DNA from: Phycisphaerales bacterium
Lineage (GTDB): Bacteria > Planctomycetota > Phycisphaerae > Phycisphaerales > UBA1924
Length of the DNA: 64,000 nt
Reading direction: 5' to 3'
Assembly: GCA_017642965.1 (NCBI GenBank)
Contig: JAEPOJ010000001.1
Location: forward strand, 1 to 64,000
A program made the translations under genes and the position numbers. Positions 1 through 8,602 of this stretch are shown piece after piece. The stretch's first letter is position 1. Each line of letters opens with the position of its first letter. Below the pieces are notes generated by a model that searched no databases, was not told the DNA's origin, and saw nothing but the letters and a program-made list of their open reading frames with translations.

Positions 1-156
1 GGCAACCGCTCCGGCTGGTTCACCAACATCGATATCGGCGGCGGCATCAACGTCGACGACGTGACACTCAACGTCGTCCCGCTCCCGCCGGCCGCACTCG
101 CTGGACTCGGCATGCTCGCCGGCTTCGCGGGTGTGCGCAAGCTTCGTCAACGCTGA
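1..156 (+). CDS. C-terminus of a PEP-CTERM-type secreted protein (5' partial)
   Basis: The frame is open from the first base of the window and stops at 154-156. The last 25 residues have the sorting-tail layout: a V-P-L-P-P start, about 18 hydrophobic residues rich in Ala, Gly and Leu, and a basic end (RKLRQR). In the PEP-CTERM family this tail is recognised by an exosortase-type membrane transpeptidase and removed at the cell surface. The visible part before the tail is Gly/Asp/Asn-rich beta-type sequence with no recognisable domain. A hairpin terminator follows at 184-213. The function of the main body lies outside the window. Confidence 0.75.
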   Translation, partial: GNRSGWFTNIDIGGGINVDDVTLNVVPLPPAALAGLGMLAGFAGVRKLRQR

Positions 157-183
157 TCCGGATCTGCGATCACTCATCATCAA

Positions 184-213
184 GGGACCGCTCCGAGAGG
201 GGGCGGTCCTTTT
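184..213 (+). terminator. Rho-independent terminator
   Basis: GGACCGC and GCGGTCC form a 7-bp stem (185-191 with 203-209) followed by a T run at 210-213. It lies 28 bp after the PEP-CTERM gene and just before the convergent hpt stop, so it may serve both strands. Confidence 0.7.
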
Positions 214-242
214 CAATGCGCAAGATTCATTCGATGACTCCC

Positions 243-821
243 TCAGCGGGAGGGGATCAGGTCGGGCTTGAGCACCGCGATCTCGGGGTAGTTGCGGTAG
301 TAGCCGTTGAAATCGAGCCCGTACCCCACCACAAACTCATCGGGGATCTCGAAGCCAACGTAATCGACGTGGACATCCACCGTCCGGTTCGTCTTCTTGT
401 CCAGCATGACCCCCATACGCAGCGAGGCGGGGTGCTGCTCCTCAATGAGCCCCTTCACCGTCGCCAGCGTCTGCCCGGAGTCGAGGATGTCGTCGAGCAC
501 GATGATGTGCTTGCCCTCAAGGTCTTCCGGCAGCTCGGACGCCAGGTGCGCCCCCTTGCTGGTCACCGATTCGCCGGGGTAGCTCGATACCGCGACCAAC
601 CCCAGCGAGAGCTTCATCGGCAGCTCACGCACTAAATCGGCGACGAAGATCATCGCACCGGTCATGATGGGGATGATCACGATCCGGTCTTCATCGAGCT
701 CGGTATGACCATCCTTGGCGAGATCTGCCTTCAGATCACGCACGATCTCACCAGCCATCGCCTGCACGCGCTGTGCGATCTGCTCTCGGGTCACCAGGAT
801 GCGATCGATCTCGGGAAACAC
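243..821 (-). CDS. hpt: Hypoxanthine phosphoribosyltransferase
   Basis: Purine-salvage enzyme that joins hypoxanthine or guanine to PRPP, giving IMP or GMP in the cytoplasm. The 192-residue length is normal for the family. The PRPP-binding signature is IIVLDDILDSGQT at about residues 98-110. The segments ITGAMIFVADLVREL (near residue 53) and GFEIPDEFVVGYGLDFN (near residue 155, purine-binding region) are typical. The start is GTG at 821. No Shine-Dalgarno is visible; TATCAT lies 5 nt upstream on the minus strand (832-827), which fits a leaderless transcript. The gene is single, with no purine-gene neighbours. Confidence 0.93.
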   Translation of the reverse strand: MFPEIDRILVTREQIAQRVQAMAGEIVRDLKADLAKDGHTELDEDRIVIIPIMTGAMIFVADLVRELPMKLSLGLVAVSSYPGESVTSKGAHLASELPEDLEGKHIIVLDDILDSGQTLATVKGLIEEQHPASLRMGVMLDKKTNRTVDVHVDYVGFEIPDEFVVGYGLDFNGYYRNYPEIAVLKPDLIPSR

Positions 822-826
822 GGATC

Positions 827-832
827 ATGATA
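827..832 (-). promoter_or_regulatory. Putative -10 element of leaderless hpt mRNA
   Basis: TATCAT on the minus strand ends 5 nt before the GTG start of hpt. There is no Shine-Dalgarno. The same geometry occurs at ppa, pgi, nnrE, dnaB and others in this window. Confidence 0.35.
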
Positions 833-1057
833 GCCCCGTCCCGGTTCTGGGGATTCACCACACGATTCCCGCCCCTAGGTGGATAACTCGCAACCGGATC
901 AGGGGGAGCCGCATCTTCTATGTGGTTATCCATACACATTTTTGCGCGACATTCCCCAACTCTGTGGCCGCCCCAGCAAATAGCACAACGCTCACATTCC
1001 GAGGCAACGATCGCAGTTACGTTCGTCGGACATGCCATACATTGAAAGGAGAATGAC

Positions 1058-3571
1058 ATGGACATGATGAACAGTTCCCGCCTCGCCCTGATCGCCGCCT
1101 GCGCGGGGAGCACAATTGCCCAGACATCATCTTATGATCAAGGTACGATCGATCGGCAACGACTCCGTCTTGACGACAGCACTATCGCCCCAAGCACTGG
1201 GGGCTGGCTCAACAACAAGAAACCGAACCACTTCTGGGCGTGGGAAATCAATGATGCAAGTGTTGATCCGTATGACAAAATTCACTCGGACATGCAGCTT
1301 TGGATCCACCAATCCTTTTGGGGCAGCTCCATATCGATCAGTGGTGGCGTCGTCTCGATCAACTACACGTCGCTTGATAGCCAAGCCGCACAACTTGCAG
1401 ACCGGATTGTAGATCGTATCGAGTCCACCGGCAGTGACAAGATCACTTCTGGTGACTATGGGATCTTTTTCTTTAATGTGAAGCTCATTGATCTCCATGA
1501 TCACATTGATGACAATCTCGACGACACCGTACATATTTGGGACACTTCGATATTCTCTTGTACCCCGCCGTATTCCACAGGCACTTGCGACGACTGGGCA
1601 AACCTCCCACCGCTCTCAGAATCACCTGCTCGAGCATCAGTTTGGCGTGAGAATGGCGTTACTCTTGGAGACACAATCGTCGAGTACCTCACAGATCAAA
1701 CTGTTGCGGAAGTGCTCGCACACCCTGATTTCACGGGAACTACTTTTCCCTACCCGCTCAGAATTTTCTTTGATGAAGAGCGAGGCAGACAGTATGGCCT
1801 GAACCACACCGACAACCTTGCTGCCATCGAGTCCATCACCAGTGATTCACGTTGGAACACGGAGGTCCTGTACGGCAACTTTGACCTGTGGGACAGCACG
1901 CCGGCCACGTCATACGCAAGCGAAGTGCTCACCAATACATCTCTGCTTGCGAGCATCGATGGCTGGAACAGCGCGTGCACCGAGTTTACACCAAATGCAC
2001 CGATTAACGCGTACACAGCGTGCAACTCGAGCCACCAGAACCCCCAGTTCGATGTTGAGTACTATGCCATTTCAAATCAGCTCACAGGGATCTACAAATC
2101 CCTCATTGATGGCGCGATAGGGGCCGCGTTCGATCACCCGATCAATGACACCGACTGGGGCGGATTCCGATGGTCGAACTACAACACTTCTCTTTACTAC
2201 ACACAAGAGTATCCGAACATATCTACCTCCCGGCATGGAGCCACCAACCCGAACTGGCATATCCACGAGGGCTTTGGCTTCGCCCAATCGGCCTCTATGG
2301 GCAGCAGCGACATGCAGTCGCCTGTCCTATACCCGCCATCAGACTATCAAACCGAAGAACTGGAAAGTGACGGCGTGATCAGCTTTGATGAGGGCGATCC
2401 AGCGGAGTACTTCATCCAGGAATCTCGCGCATGGACAAGGCAAGCACGTACTGATCTTGACCACATCATTTTCTCATTTCCAGTATTCGAAGATGACGGA
2501 ATTGATAGTAAACCACATATTGCGCCATGGGTCACCCGAGTAGGAACCACCGTTCACCGGCCGAGCGTTGGATACGACAATGATATCACGACCAAGTACA
2601 ATGTACGCAACATTGTCGCGCTCTGCAAAGCGAAAGGGATCAACGAGATACTCTTCTGGGGCGATCCGGGGAATCATGCAAACGGCAAGCAGTGCGACGG
2701 GACGACGAACGCGACATACCAGTACAACTGGGACGCGACAAACGACATCCTGAGTCAGGTCTATGAGTACAAGCTGACCGATGTGCTTGTCGACGGCGTC
2801 TCAATCGGCACAGAGAAGAAGGATCTCGAGTTCAGTGAAGAGCACACCTACAACTTCTCGCCCGACTACTCCGGCTCTTGGAAATCCACATTCGAGTCCG
2901 AGTTCGACATAGGTAAGATCACAACCTTGGGGGACAACTATACCTTTGTCTCTGAAGTACTCGATGGCGGTGGTCCTTGGGAAAACGGCACGTACAAACT
3001 GGCCATTTACAACTACACGACCAGCTCATACGAGACCATACCTGATACGCCTGAACAGTGGTATAGCAAGTCTACCCGACGAGCTGTATTCACAGATACG
3101 GATACGATCCCTGACGACTATGCCAACACATGGACACACACATTCGACGACGACATCGCGAACGTGTCTGATGTGTATGACCGCAAAACGATCAAGGTCT
3201 GGGACCAGTTCGAACTCCCCGTGACAGGCTCCGGATCATCACTCGGCGACTACACTTCAGGCTCAAAGATGAAACTGAAGCTCACCGTGTCTCATAACTC
3301 GCTCCTGTCTATCGGAGACACGGCCGACCCCCTCCGCGTCGACCTAGTCCAGCTTTACGAGTCGGAATGTGCAAACGACAATATCGCATCAATGACACTT
3401 CGCGCTGGTGACCTTACAGGAGATGGCACGGTGGATTTCATGGATGTGAAATCTTTCGTAGACCGCATGCTTCGCGGCGATCACTCAGAGATCGACCTGA
3501 ACGGAGATGGCCAGGTCAACCAGAGCGATCTGGATGAGCTCAACAAACTTATCCAAGAAAACAAGAGCTAA
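1058..3571 (+). CDS. Large secreted protein with C-terminal dockerin/EF-hand-type repeat
   Basis: 837 residues. The start at 1058 follows a good ribosome-binding site (AAAGGAG at 1045-1051, 6-nt spacing). Residues 1-22 form a signal peptide (hydrophobic SRLALIAACAGSTIA, then QTSS). The C-terminal 55 residues hold two calcium-loop repeats, DLTGDGTVDFMDVKSF and DLNGDGQVNQSDLDELN, as in dockerin modules. They end in a charged tail rather than the GCP ending of the other dockerin proteins here. The middle is rich in Trp, Tyr, Asp and Asn, as in secreted polysaccharide-active proteins, but I recognise no catalytic domain. Base composition is visibly AT-richer than most neighbours. The gene is monocistronic with its own terminator. 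Confidence 0.8.
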   Translation: MDMMNSSRLALIAACAGSTIAQTSSYDQGTIDRQRLRLDDSTIAPSTGGWLNNKKPNHFWAWEINDASVDPYDKIHSDMQLWIHQSFWGSSISISGGVVSINYTSLDSQAAQLADRIVDRIESTGSDKITSGDYGIFFFNVKLIDLHDHIDDNLDDTVHIWDTSIFSCTPPYSTGTCDDWANLPPLSESPARASVWRENGVTLGDTIVEYLTDQTVAEVLAHPDFTGTTFPYPLRIFFDEERGRQYGLNHTDNLAAIESITSDSRWNTEVLYGNFDLWDSTPATSYASEVLTNTSLLASIDGWNSACTEFTPNAPINAYTACNSSHQNPQFDVEYYAISNQLTGIYKSLIDGAIGAAFDHPINDTDWGGFRWSNYNTSLYYTQEYPNISTSRHGATNPNWHIHEGFGFAQSASMGSSDMQSPVLYPPSDYQTEELESDGVISFDEGDPAEYFIQESRAWTRQARTDLDHIIFSFPVFEDDGIDSKPHIAPWVTRVGTTVHRPSVGYDNDITTKYNVRNIVALCKAKGINEILFWGDPGNHANGKQCDGTTNATYQYNWDATNDILSQVYEYKLTDVLVDGVSIGTEKKDLEFSEEHTYNFSPDYSGSWKSTFESEFDIGKITTLGDNYTFVSEVLDGGGPWENGTYKLAIYNYTTSSYETIPDTPEQWYSKSTRRAVFTDTDTIPDDYANTWTHTFDDDIANVSDVYDRKTIKVWDQFELPVTGSGSSLGDYTSGSKMKLKLTVSHNSLLSIGDTADPLRVDLVQLYESECANDNIASMTLRAGDLTGDGTVDFMDVKSFVDRMLRGDHSEIDLNGDGQVNQSDLDELNKLIQENKS

Positions 3572-3597
3572 ATCAGGCACTGCCAAACGATCAGACC

Positions 3598-3622
3598 AGC
3601 CGCCCGAAAGGGCGGCTTTTTT
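3598..3622 (+). terminator. Rho-independent terminator
   Basis: AGCCGCCC-GAAA-GGGCGGCT makes an 8-bp stem with a GNRA tetraloop (3598-3617), followed by TTTTTT through 3622. It ends the secreted-protein gene and abuts the convergent ppa stop. Confidence 0.85.
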
Positions 3623-4173
3623 CATAGCTCGCCCGACTGGCGTGCCTCAGAATACCGAACCAGCGACGCGTCGATGATCTCGTGCGCCAGCGCGGCCGGC
3701 TGGATCTCGTCCACCTCAACGCTTTTGCCCTCGAGCTGCTTGTAGTCCTCGAAGAAACGCTTGAGCATCTTGAAGGTGTGCTTCGGGAAGTCCTGGATGG
3801 TCTGGTAGTCCTCGAACTCGTGATCGTTAATCAGCACCGAGATGATCTTGTGGTCCGGAGCCCCGTCGTCGATCATCGTCATCACGCCGATCGCGCGGGC
3901 CTCGCAGATGCACATCGTCGGCACCTTCTCGGTGCAGAACACCAGCACGTCCAGCGGGTCGTCGTCCTCCGCGAGCGTCTGGGGGATGAAGCCGTAGTTC
4001 GCGGGGTAGTAGACGGCACTGCTCAGCACGCGATCAAGGCGGAGCATGCCCGTGGGCTTGTCAAGCTCGTACTTGTTGCTTGAGCCCTTCGGGATCTCGA
4101 TGATCGCACGGAAGTGAGCAGGAAGCGATTTTTCTTTCAGGCCAGGTCGTACGTCGTGCCAGGGATGGATCAT
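3622..4173 (-). CDS. ppa: Inorganic pyrophosphatase, family I
   Basis: Soluble enzyme that hydrolyses pyrophosphate to phosphate and drives biosynthetic reactions. It has 183 residues from the ATG at 4173. The family I active-site signature DDDPLDVLV lies near residues 67-75, preceded by EIPKGSSNKYELDK near residue 21 and YYPANYGFIPQT near residue 51. The frame is open further upstream, but those residues are unlike the family, so I start at MIHPWHD. No Shine-Dalgarno precedes it; TACCCT lies 5 nt upstream (4184-4179). A second, membrane-bound pyrophosphatase begins at the far end of the window. Confidence 0.93.
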   Translation of the reverse strand: MIHPWHDVRPGLKEKSLPAHFRAIIEIPKGSSNKYELDKPTGMLRLDRVLSSAVYYPANYGFIPQTLAEDDDPLDVLVFCTEKVPTMCICEARAIGVMTMIDDGAPDHKIISVLINDHEFEDYQTIQDFPKHTFKMLKRFFEDYKQLEGKSVEVDEIQPAALAHEIIDASLVRYSEARQSGEL

Positions 4174-4178
4174 GGTTG

Positions 4179-4184
4179 AGGGTA
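4179..4184 (-). promoter_or_regulatory. Putative -10 element of leaderless ppa mRNA
   Basis: TACCCT on the minus strand with a 5-nt gap to the ATG at 4173. It is weak on its own and is supported mainly by the repeated pattern at other genes in the window. Confidence 0.25.
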
Positions 4185-4276
4185 GTCCGCCAGCCGGGGA
4201 TCTCCACATTTCACCCCGTCCTTGACAAACGATTCTTCTTTCCGGCGTCAGATTCCGGATATCGGAACACCCGGCA

Positions 4277-4282
4277 TATCCT
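4277..4282 (+). promoter_or_regulatory. Putative -10 element of leaderless pgi mRNA
   Basis: TATCCT is followed by TGGGC and then the ATG at 4288, with no Shine-Dalgarno. pdxH has the same TATCCT followed by TGG before its start. Confidence 0.35.
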
Positions 4283-4287
4283 TGGGC

Positions 4288-5688
4288 ATGCTGACGATCG
4301 ACTACGCAAACTGCCTCCGTTCCCGTGTTGGTGAGCACGGGCTCGCCGACGACACCATCACGACCAGCGCCGAGCAACTCACGGGGCTGACCCAAGCCCT
4401 CAACGCCTCACGCGGGACGGGCTGGGAACGGTGGCGAGAACTCTGGAACAACCCGATGCGGGATGAGCACCTCAACAGGGTGCAGGCGATCGCCAACGAA
4501 TGCGAAGGTCGGTTCGAGAACATGATCGTGCTGGGCATCGGAGGCTCCGCGCTGGGCAACATCGCCATCCAGGCCGCCCTCAACCCGCCGAGCTACAACC
4601 TGCTCCCCCACGCCGATCGCCCTGGGCCGCGCGTGTTCGTGGTGGACAACGTCGATCCGGCGAATCTCAACGCGATCCTCAGCATCTGCGACCCAAGGGA
4701 GACGCTGTACAACGTCATCTCCAAGTCCGGCGAGACCGCCGAGACCGCGTCGCAGTTCATGATCATCCGCCAGATGCTCCAAGACAGCGTCGGCTCGCGC
4801 TGGGCCGACCACGTTGTTGCGATCACCGACCCCGAGAAGGGCACCATGCGCACGATCTGCGACGACGCGGGCATCACCACCCTCCCCGTCCCCGAGGGCG
4901 TGGGCGGGCGCTTCAGCGTGCTCTCCCCCGTCGGGCTCTTCTCCGCGGCCGTCGCGGGCATCGACATCGAGGCCCTCCTCGACGGCGCCAAGGCCATGGA
5001 CGAGCGGTGCAGCAACGAGGACGCGAGCAAGAACCCCGCTGCCGTCCTGGCCCACCTGCTCGTGCGCCTGGGTGTCGATCAGGGCAAGACCAACCACGTC
5101 ATGATGCCCTACGCCAACGCCCTCAAGCTCATGGGCGACTGGTACGCCCAGCTCTGGGCCGAGTCGCTGGGCAAGAAGTTTGACACCAACGGCGCCGAGG
5201 TCTTCGCCGGCTTCACCCCCATCAGCGCCCTGGGCACCACCGACCAGCACTCCCAGGTCCAGCTCTACCGCGAGGGCCCTAATGACAAGGTCATCGGCTT
5301 CTGCGAGGTCGAGGACTTCGGCCACGACCAGTCCCTCACCATCCCCACCGGCATGGGCGTGGAGGCGATCGAGTACCTCGAGGGCAAGCGGATGGTCGAC
5401 CTGCTTAACGCCGAGAAGCGGGCCACCGAGTACGCCCTCGTGGAGTCGGTACGACCAAACTACACGATCCGGTTCCCGAAGATCGACGCCCACCACGTGG
5501 GCGAGTTCATCGCCCTCTGGGAGATCGCGACCGCCTACGCCGGGCTGATGCTCAATATCGACGCCTACGACCAGCCAGCGGTGGAGACGGGGAAGAAAGC
5601 GACATTCGGGCTCATGGGGCGCGAGGGGTACAGCGACTGGCTGGGAAAGGTGAACAATGCGCTGAGTGTAACTGCATTCACAAGCTGA
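4288..5688 (+). CDS. pgi: Glucose-6-phosphate isomerase
   Basis: Interconverts glucose 6-phosphate and fructose 6-phosphate in glycolysis and gluconeogenesis. It has 466 residues, the short bacterial type. Visible motifs are VLGIGGSALGN (about 78-88), SKSGETAET in the sugar-phosphate loop (about 145-153), GGRFSVLSPVGLFSAA, and GTTDQHSQVQLYREGPNDK. I start at ATG 4288; a TTG at 4222 would add 22 residues unlike the family. The last 20 or so codons matter: a diverged, decayed copy of this 3' end lies 3.5 kb downstream at 9123-9224. This suggests that the present 3' end replaced or duplicated an older one. Confidence 0.95.
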   Translation: MLTIDYANCLRSRVGEHGLADDTITTSAEQLTGLTQALNASRGTGWERWRELWNNPMRDEHLNRVQAIANECEGRFENMIVLGIGGSALGNIAIQAALNPPSYNLLPHADRPGPRVFVVDNVDPANLNAILSICDPRETLYNVISKSGETAETASQFMIIRQMLQDSVGSRWADHVVAITDPEKGTMRTICDDAGITTLPVPEGVGGRFSVLSPVGLFSAAVAGIDIEALLDGAKAMDERCSNEDASKNPAAVLAHLLVRLGVDQGKTNHVMMPYANALKLMGDWYAQLWAESLGKKFDTNGAEVFAGFTPISALGTTDQHSQVQLYREGPNDKVIGFCEVEDFGHDQSLTIPTGMGVEAIEYLEGKRMVDLLNAEKRATEYALVESVRPNYTIRFPKIDAHHVGEFIALWEIATAYAGLMLNIDAYDQPAVETGKKATFGLMGREGYSDWLGKVNNALSVTAFTS

Positions 5689-5702
5689 GCTTATGAGTAT
5701 CT

Positions 5703-6422
5703 CTACTGCGAAAGAAGTACTTTTAGGAGTTCCTCTGATCCTTGAAATTCTGATTCACGAATGGGTGAAATCAGTAATGTCTCACGATCATTAATAGACA
5801 ATTCAGATCCAATATCAGCAAGTACACGAGAAACTCGTCTCACAAACCGGCTGTACGCTTGCTGGATCGCAACTGCTCTATTGTTCTGTACTGCGCGATT
5901 CCTGCCCTCGCGAATAGCCTGCTCATACTCAGCTCTTAGAGCAGGATCCTCAATGGCTGATGGGTCAACTCCGCTAGGGTACTTTCCACCGGGAACTTGC
6001 GAATTAATCGATACCGGAGATGCTGATTGTGAATTAATCTCAGCCTCGGTTTCTAGTTGTTGCCAAACCCTGAAAAGCAGATCGATGACCAGTTCGTTGG
6101 AATCGTCTACTATTTTTGTCATTGAGTCTCGCACAGCTCTAGGATGGAACTCGTTCGCGAGCATAACAGGATCGGTTTGTGTAACAAGTTTGTCTCGCCA
6201 TGCCAACACATCCGGATGATTCGCATCAGCGACAGCTATGCCATCGATGTAGGCCGCTAAGATCGTATGTACATACGCTTTATCAAGAGCATTAACATCG
6301 GCTTGTATGGATGCGAAGGTCCGCACGGCACGATCCTTTTCTGGGTTTGCTATTGCTGAAAAGACACCAACAGTACCAAGTAGCATACCAGCTAAAACTG
6401 TATTTACAAATTTCATTTTCAT
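5703..6422 (-). CDS. Secreted protein of unknown function
   Basis: 239 residues from the ATG at 6422, which has GAGG 7 nt upstream; a TTG at 6428 would add two residues. Residues 1-25 are a signal peptide (MKMKF, then a hydrophobic stretch ending AIANPEK). The rest is Ala/Asp/Glu-rich and probably helical, with no recognised domain. The start codon overlaps the stop of the upstream broken gene as ATGA, so the two were probably co-transcribed. Base composition is clearly AT-richer than the flanking housekeeping genes, and it sits in the segment bounded by the two pgi 3' ends. It is likely acquired DNA. Confidence 0.7.
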   Translation of the reverse strand: MKMKFVNTVLAGMLLGTVGVFSAIANPEKDRAVRTFASIQADVNALDKAYVHTILAAYIDGIAVADANHPDVLAWRDKLVTQTDPVMLANEFHPRAVRDSMTKIVDDSNELVIDLLFRVWQQLETEAEINSQSASPVSINSQVPGGKYPSGVDPSAIEDPALRAEYEQAIREGRNRAVQNNRAVAIQQAYSRFVRRVSRVLADIGSELSINDRETLLISPIRESEFQGSEELLKVLLSQ

Positions 6423-7126
6423 GGACAATCCTCGTCAGGGTCAGAGACTTGGTGTTCTGACCACGCCCCCCCCTTTATTGTAGTGACTTTACCGCTTGCG
6501 TCTATGCCCGCTTGATGTTCGATGACCGCAAACTCTTTCCATTGCGCCGAACCGCACTTAAATTCCCAAGGAATCGCCCACAAAAAAACACCTGGAGTGT
6601 AGCCATTAGGGTTTGGATTTGGATCACCTGCAGGCGTATAAACCGTGTCTGAAGCGCCATACGCACGATTTTCAGGGCCTATGCTAATCGGAATGCCTAC
6701 CGCGTGTGGGAGTCCATTGAAACTAGCAAAGCTGCCAGTAGCGAAGGCATCTACTGCGCCCTCACGCACTTGGATACTCATAAAACTGACAGAAGTGGGT
6801 AGCACTTGAATACTCGCGCAAAAACCGGAGCCAGCTATCCCTTGATGATGCTTGTACTCAAAAGCTGTTAATCTTACATCATTCGGCTCAATCACATCAA
6901 AAACAATCTCTTCATGACAGAGAGACCCAGTAGCCTTAATTATCGTTGTGGTTGCTGTTGGCGGAGCTATGAAGCAGATTGAAGCACCGTAAACCGATGT
7001 GATAGTCCCTTCTCCACTGACAATTTCCCAGTCAACCTGCATGCCTTCGACTACATTAATTTCTGTTACTTCGCAGACGCCAACTGTCGTGCGGTTTTTA
7101 TTCGCAGGAAAATTTGCCTCGTTCAC
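6419..7126 (-). CDS. C-terminal piece of the broken gene
   Basis: 235 residues counted from a GTG at 7126. The frame is open back to 7345, directly behind the TAA of the preceding piece, and those extra 73 codons look coding (Cys/Trp/Pro-containing, for example ICWAKPSGPCVPDPAW). There is no signal peptide and no convincing start site, so independent translation is doubtful. The domain is unknown; beta-rich sequence such as VEGMQVDWEIVSGEGTITSV suggests an Ig-like fold. It ends with ATGA overlapping the start of the downstream gene. Confidence 0.5.
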   Translation of the reverse strand: MNEANFPANKNRTTVGVCEVTEINVVEGMQVDWEIVSGEGTITSVYGASICFIAPPTATTTIIKATGSLCHEEIVFDVIEPNDVRLTAFEYKHHQGIAGSGFCASIQVLPTSVSFMSIQVREGAVDAFATGSFASFNGLPHAVGIPISIGPENRAYGASDTVYTPAGDPNPNPNGYTPGVFLWAIPWEFKCGSAQWKEFAVIEHQAGIDASGKVTTIKGGAWSEHQVSDPDEDCP

Positions 7127-7345
7127 AACTTCAAGCGTGAACTCTTTAAAATCGACTTCCTTTTCACTAATCCTTGTCCATGCTGGATCGGGGACGCAAG
7201 GCCCACTTGGCTTTGCCCAGCATATTGCTTTAACAGAGACACATGCTGATTGACTTGTAACTACAGTGTCCCCTGATGGCCAGCCGAGATGTCCATCATT
7301 AGGATCCTGCTCTTCTGGCCATCCATCTTCGCCTTCAACTAAAAT

Positions 7346-8602
7346 TTACCACACGTATGAAGGGTCGCCAAGTGGAGTGGGCTCTGTAGCACCATCGCTA
7401 CCACAGGTAGAATTATCAATACACTTTAGTTGCCCAGGAACTTCTGAAACTCCTACTATATTGAAAACAGCATAACTCGGTGGAATTGGATTATTCGGAA
7501 AAACCTGTATACTACCACCGCTAACTGATTTATCCGATTCACACACATAGCAAGATGGGCTGTCTTCATAAGCAGGGCATTCGCTACAACTCCTCTCGAC
7601 ATCCTCTCGGAGGAGCGTCGGAATGAGACTGGCAGTAATATGCCCTGGAGCAACAATCATTGGTGGGCAATCGTCCGTTGGCCGACGCCCCCCACCCCAC
7701 TGTGTACCTCCGAGCCCGCCGCCGGTGAGACCCGCGGTGCTCCCAAACCCGGAAGCGCCCGCTGCGATGGAGAGCAGTCGCGAGCCATCCCACAAACCTT
7801 CATAAATATCTGTAGCGCCCCCATACCCATCCATCACGACTTGAACATCCAGCATGTCGATGATGCCGTCTTTGTTCGAGTCCGCGATCGGCATGACACC
7901 GATCGCCTGCGGGTCCGTCCCAAGTTGGCTGATAGATTCCTGCAGATCCGAGGCGTCGACTTTGCCGTCGAGATTAATGTCGCCCGCGAGTTGCAATGAG
8001 CTCCGAGTGCCCTTTGTACCGCTGACAGTGCCGTCGGCCTTGAGGATATCGATCGCGATTGGTGCCTGGTTGGCCCCACCGTTTCCCGGCACGGTCATGC
8101 TGATAATCTGGAGCGTCGGCTCATCGAGCCAGAGATCGGGGTGCATGACATCGACCTGGGCCGCAAAGACTCGCGTACCTGAATCCGAGTTCGAGATCGT
8201 TCTATATGCATCGGTTAGGTCGTATGAACCCGCGGTCGAACTGCCCTCAAAGATGTAGAGTTGCCCAGGCGTACCCGAGCCTGGTATAAGCTCCGCGTGC
8301 GGGTCGGAGATCGCAATGTCCGCCTTACCGTCACCGGTGATATCCCCGAGCCCGAACACTGAATACCCGAACGCAGCGGTCGCGGTCGGTTCAGCGATCT
8401 CGGTCAGCAATGCTCCATTTACGCCCGAATAGATATACACCATGCCGATCGCGTCGTCGCCGATGCCATCGCCGTCAGTGTCCGCGATGTCCCATCCCGA
8501 CGCGGCGATATCACCTGTGCCATCCCCATCCCAATCGCCGATACCGGCAACATACCGACCAAGCCCGGTATCGACATACCCTCCAGTGATCGTGAGCAGC
8601 AC
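7346..8602 (-). CDS. Middle piece of the broken FG-GAP gene, with dockerin pair
   Basis: 418 residues. It opens in mid-repeat (LLTITGGYVDTGLGRYVAGIGDWDGDGTGD), so its apparent start is not a real N-terminus. Two FG-GAP repeats with D-x-D-x-D/N-G loops come first, then a dockerin-type pair near residues 205-260, a Gly-rich stretch and a Cys-rich segment (ERSCSECPAYEDSPSCYVC). It stops at TAA 7346-7348, and the same frame continues downstream without another stop. Confidence 0.6.
   Translation of the reverse strand: MLLTITGGYVDTGLGRYVAGIGDWDGDGTGDIAASGWDIADTDGDGIGDDAIGMVYIYSGVNGALLTEIAEPTATAAFGYSVFGLGDITGDGKADIAISDPHAELIPGSGTPGQLYIFEGSSTAGSYDLTDAYRTISNSDSGTRVFAAQVDVMHPDLWLDEPTLQIISMTVPGNGGANQAPIAIDILKADGTVSGTKGTRSSLQLAGDINLDGKVDASDLQESISQLGTDPQAIGVMPIADSNKDGIIDMLDVQVVMDGYGGATDIYEGLWDGSRLLSIAAGASGFGSTAGLTGGGLGGTQWGGGRRPTDDCPPMIVAPGHITASLIPTLLREDVERSCSECPAYEDSPSCYVCESDKSVSGGSIQVFPNNPIPPSYAVFNIVGVSEVPGQLKCIDNSTCGSDGATEPTPLGDPSYVW

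Noticed and set aside
4222-4287. Upstream TTG start for pgi
   Set aside because: It adds 22 residues not seen in the family, and the TATCCT hexamer fits the ATG at 4288 better.
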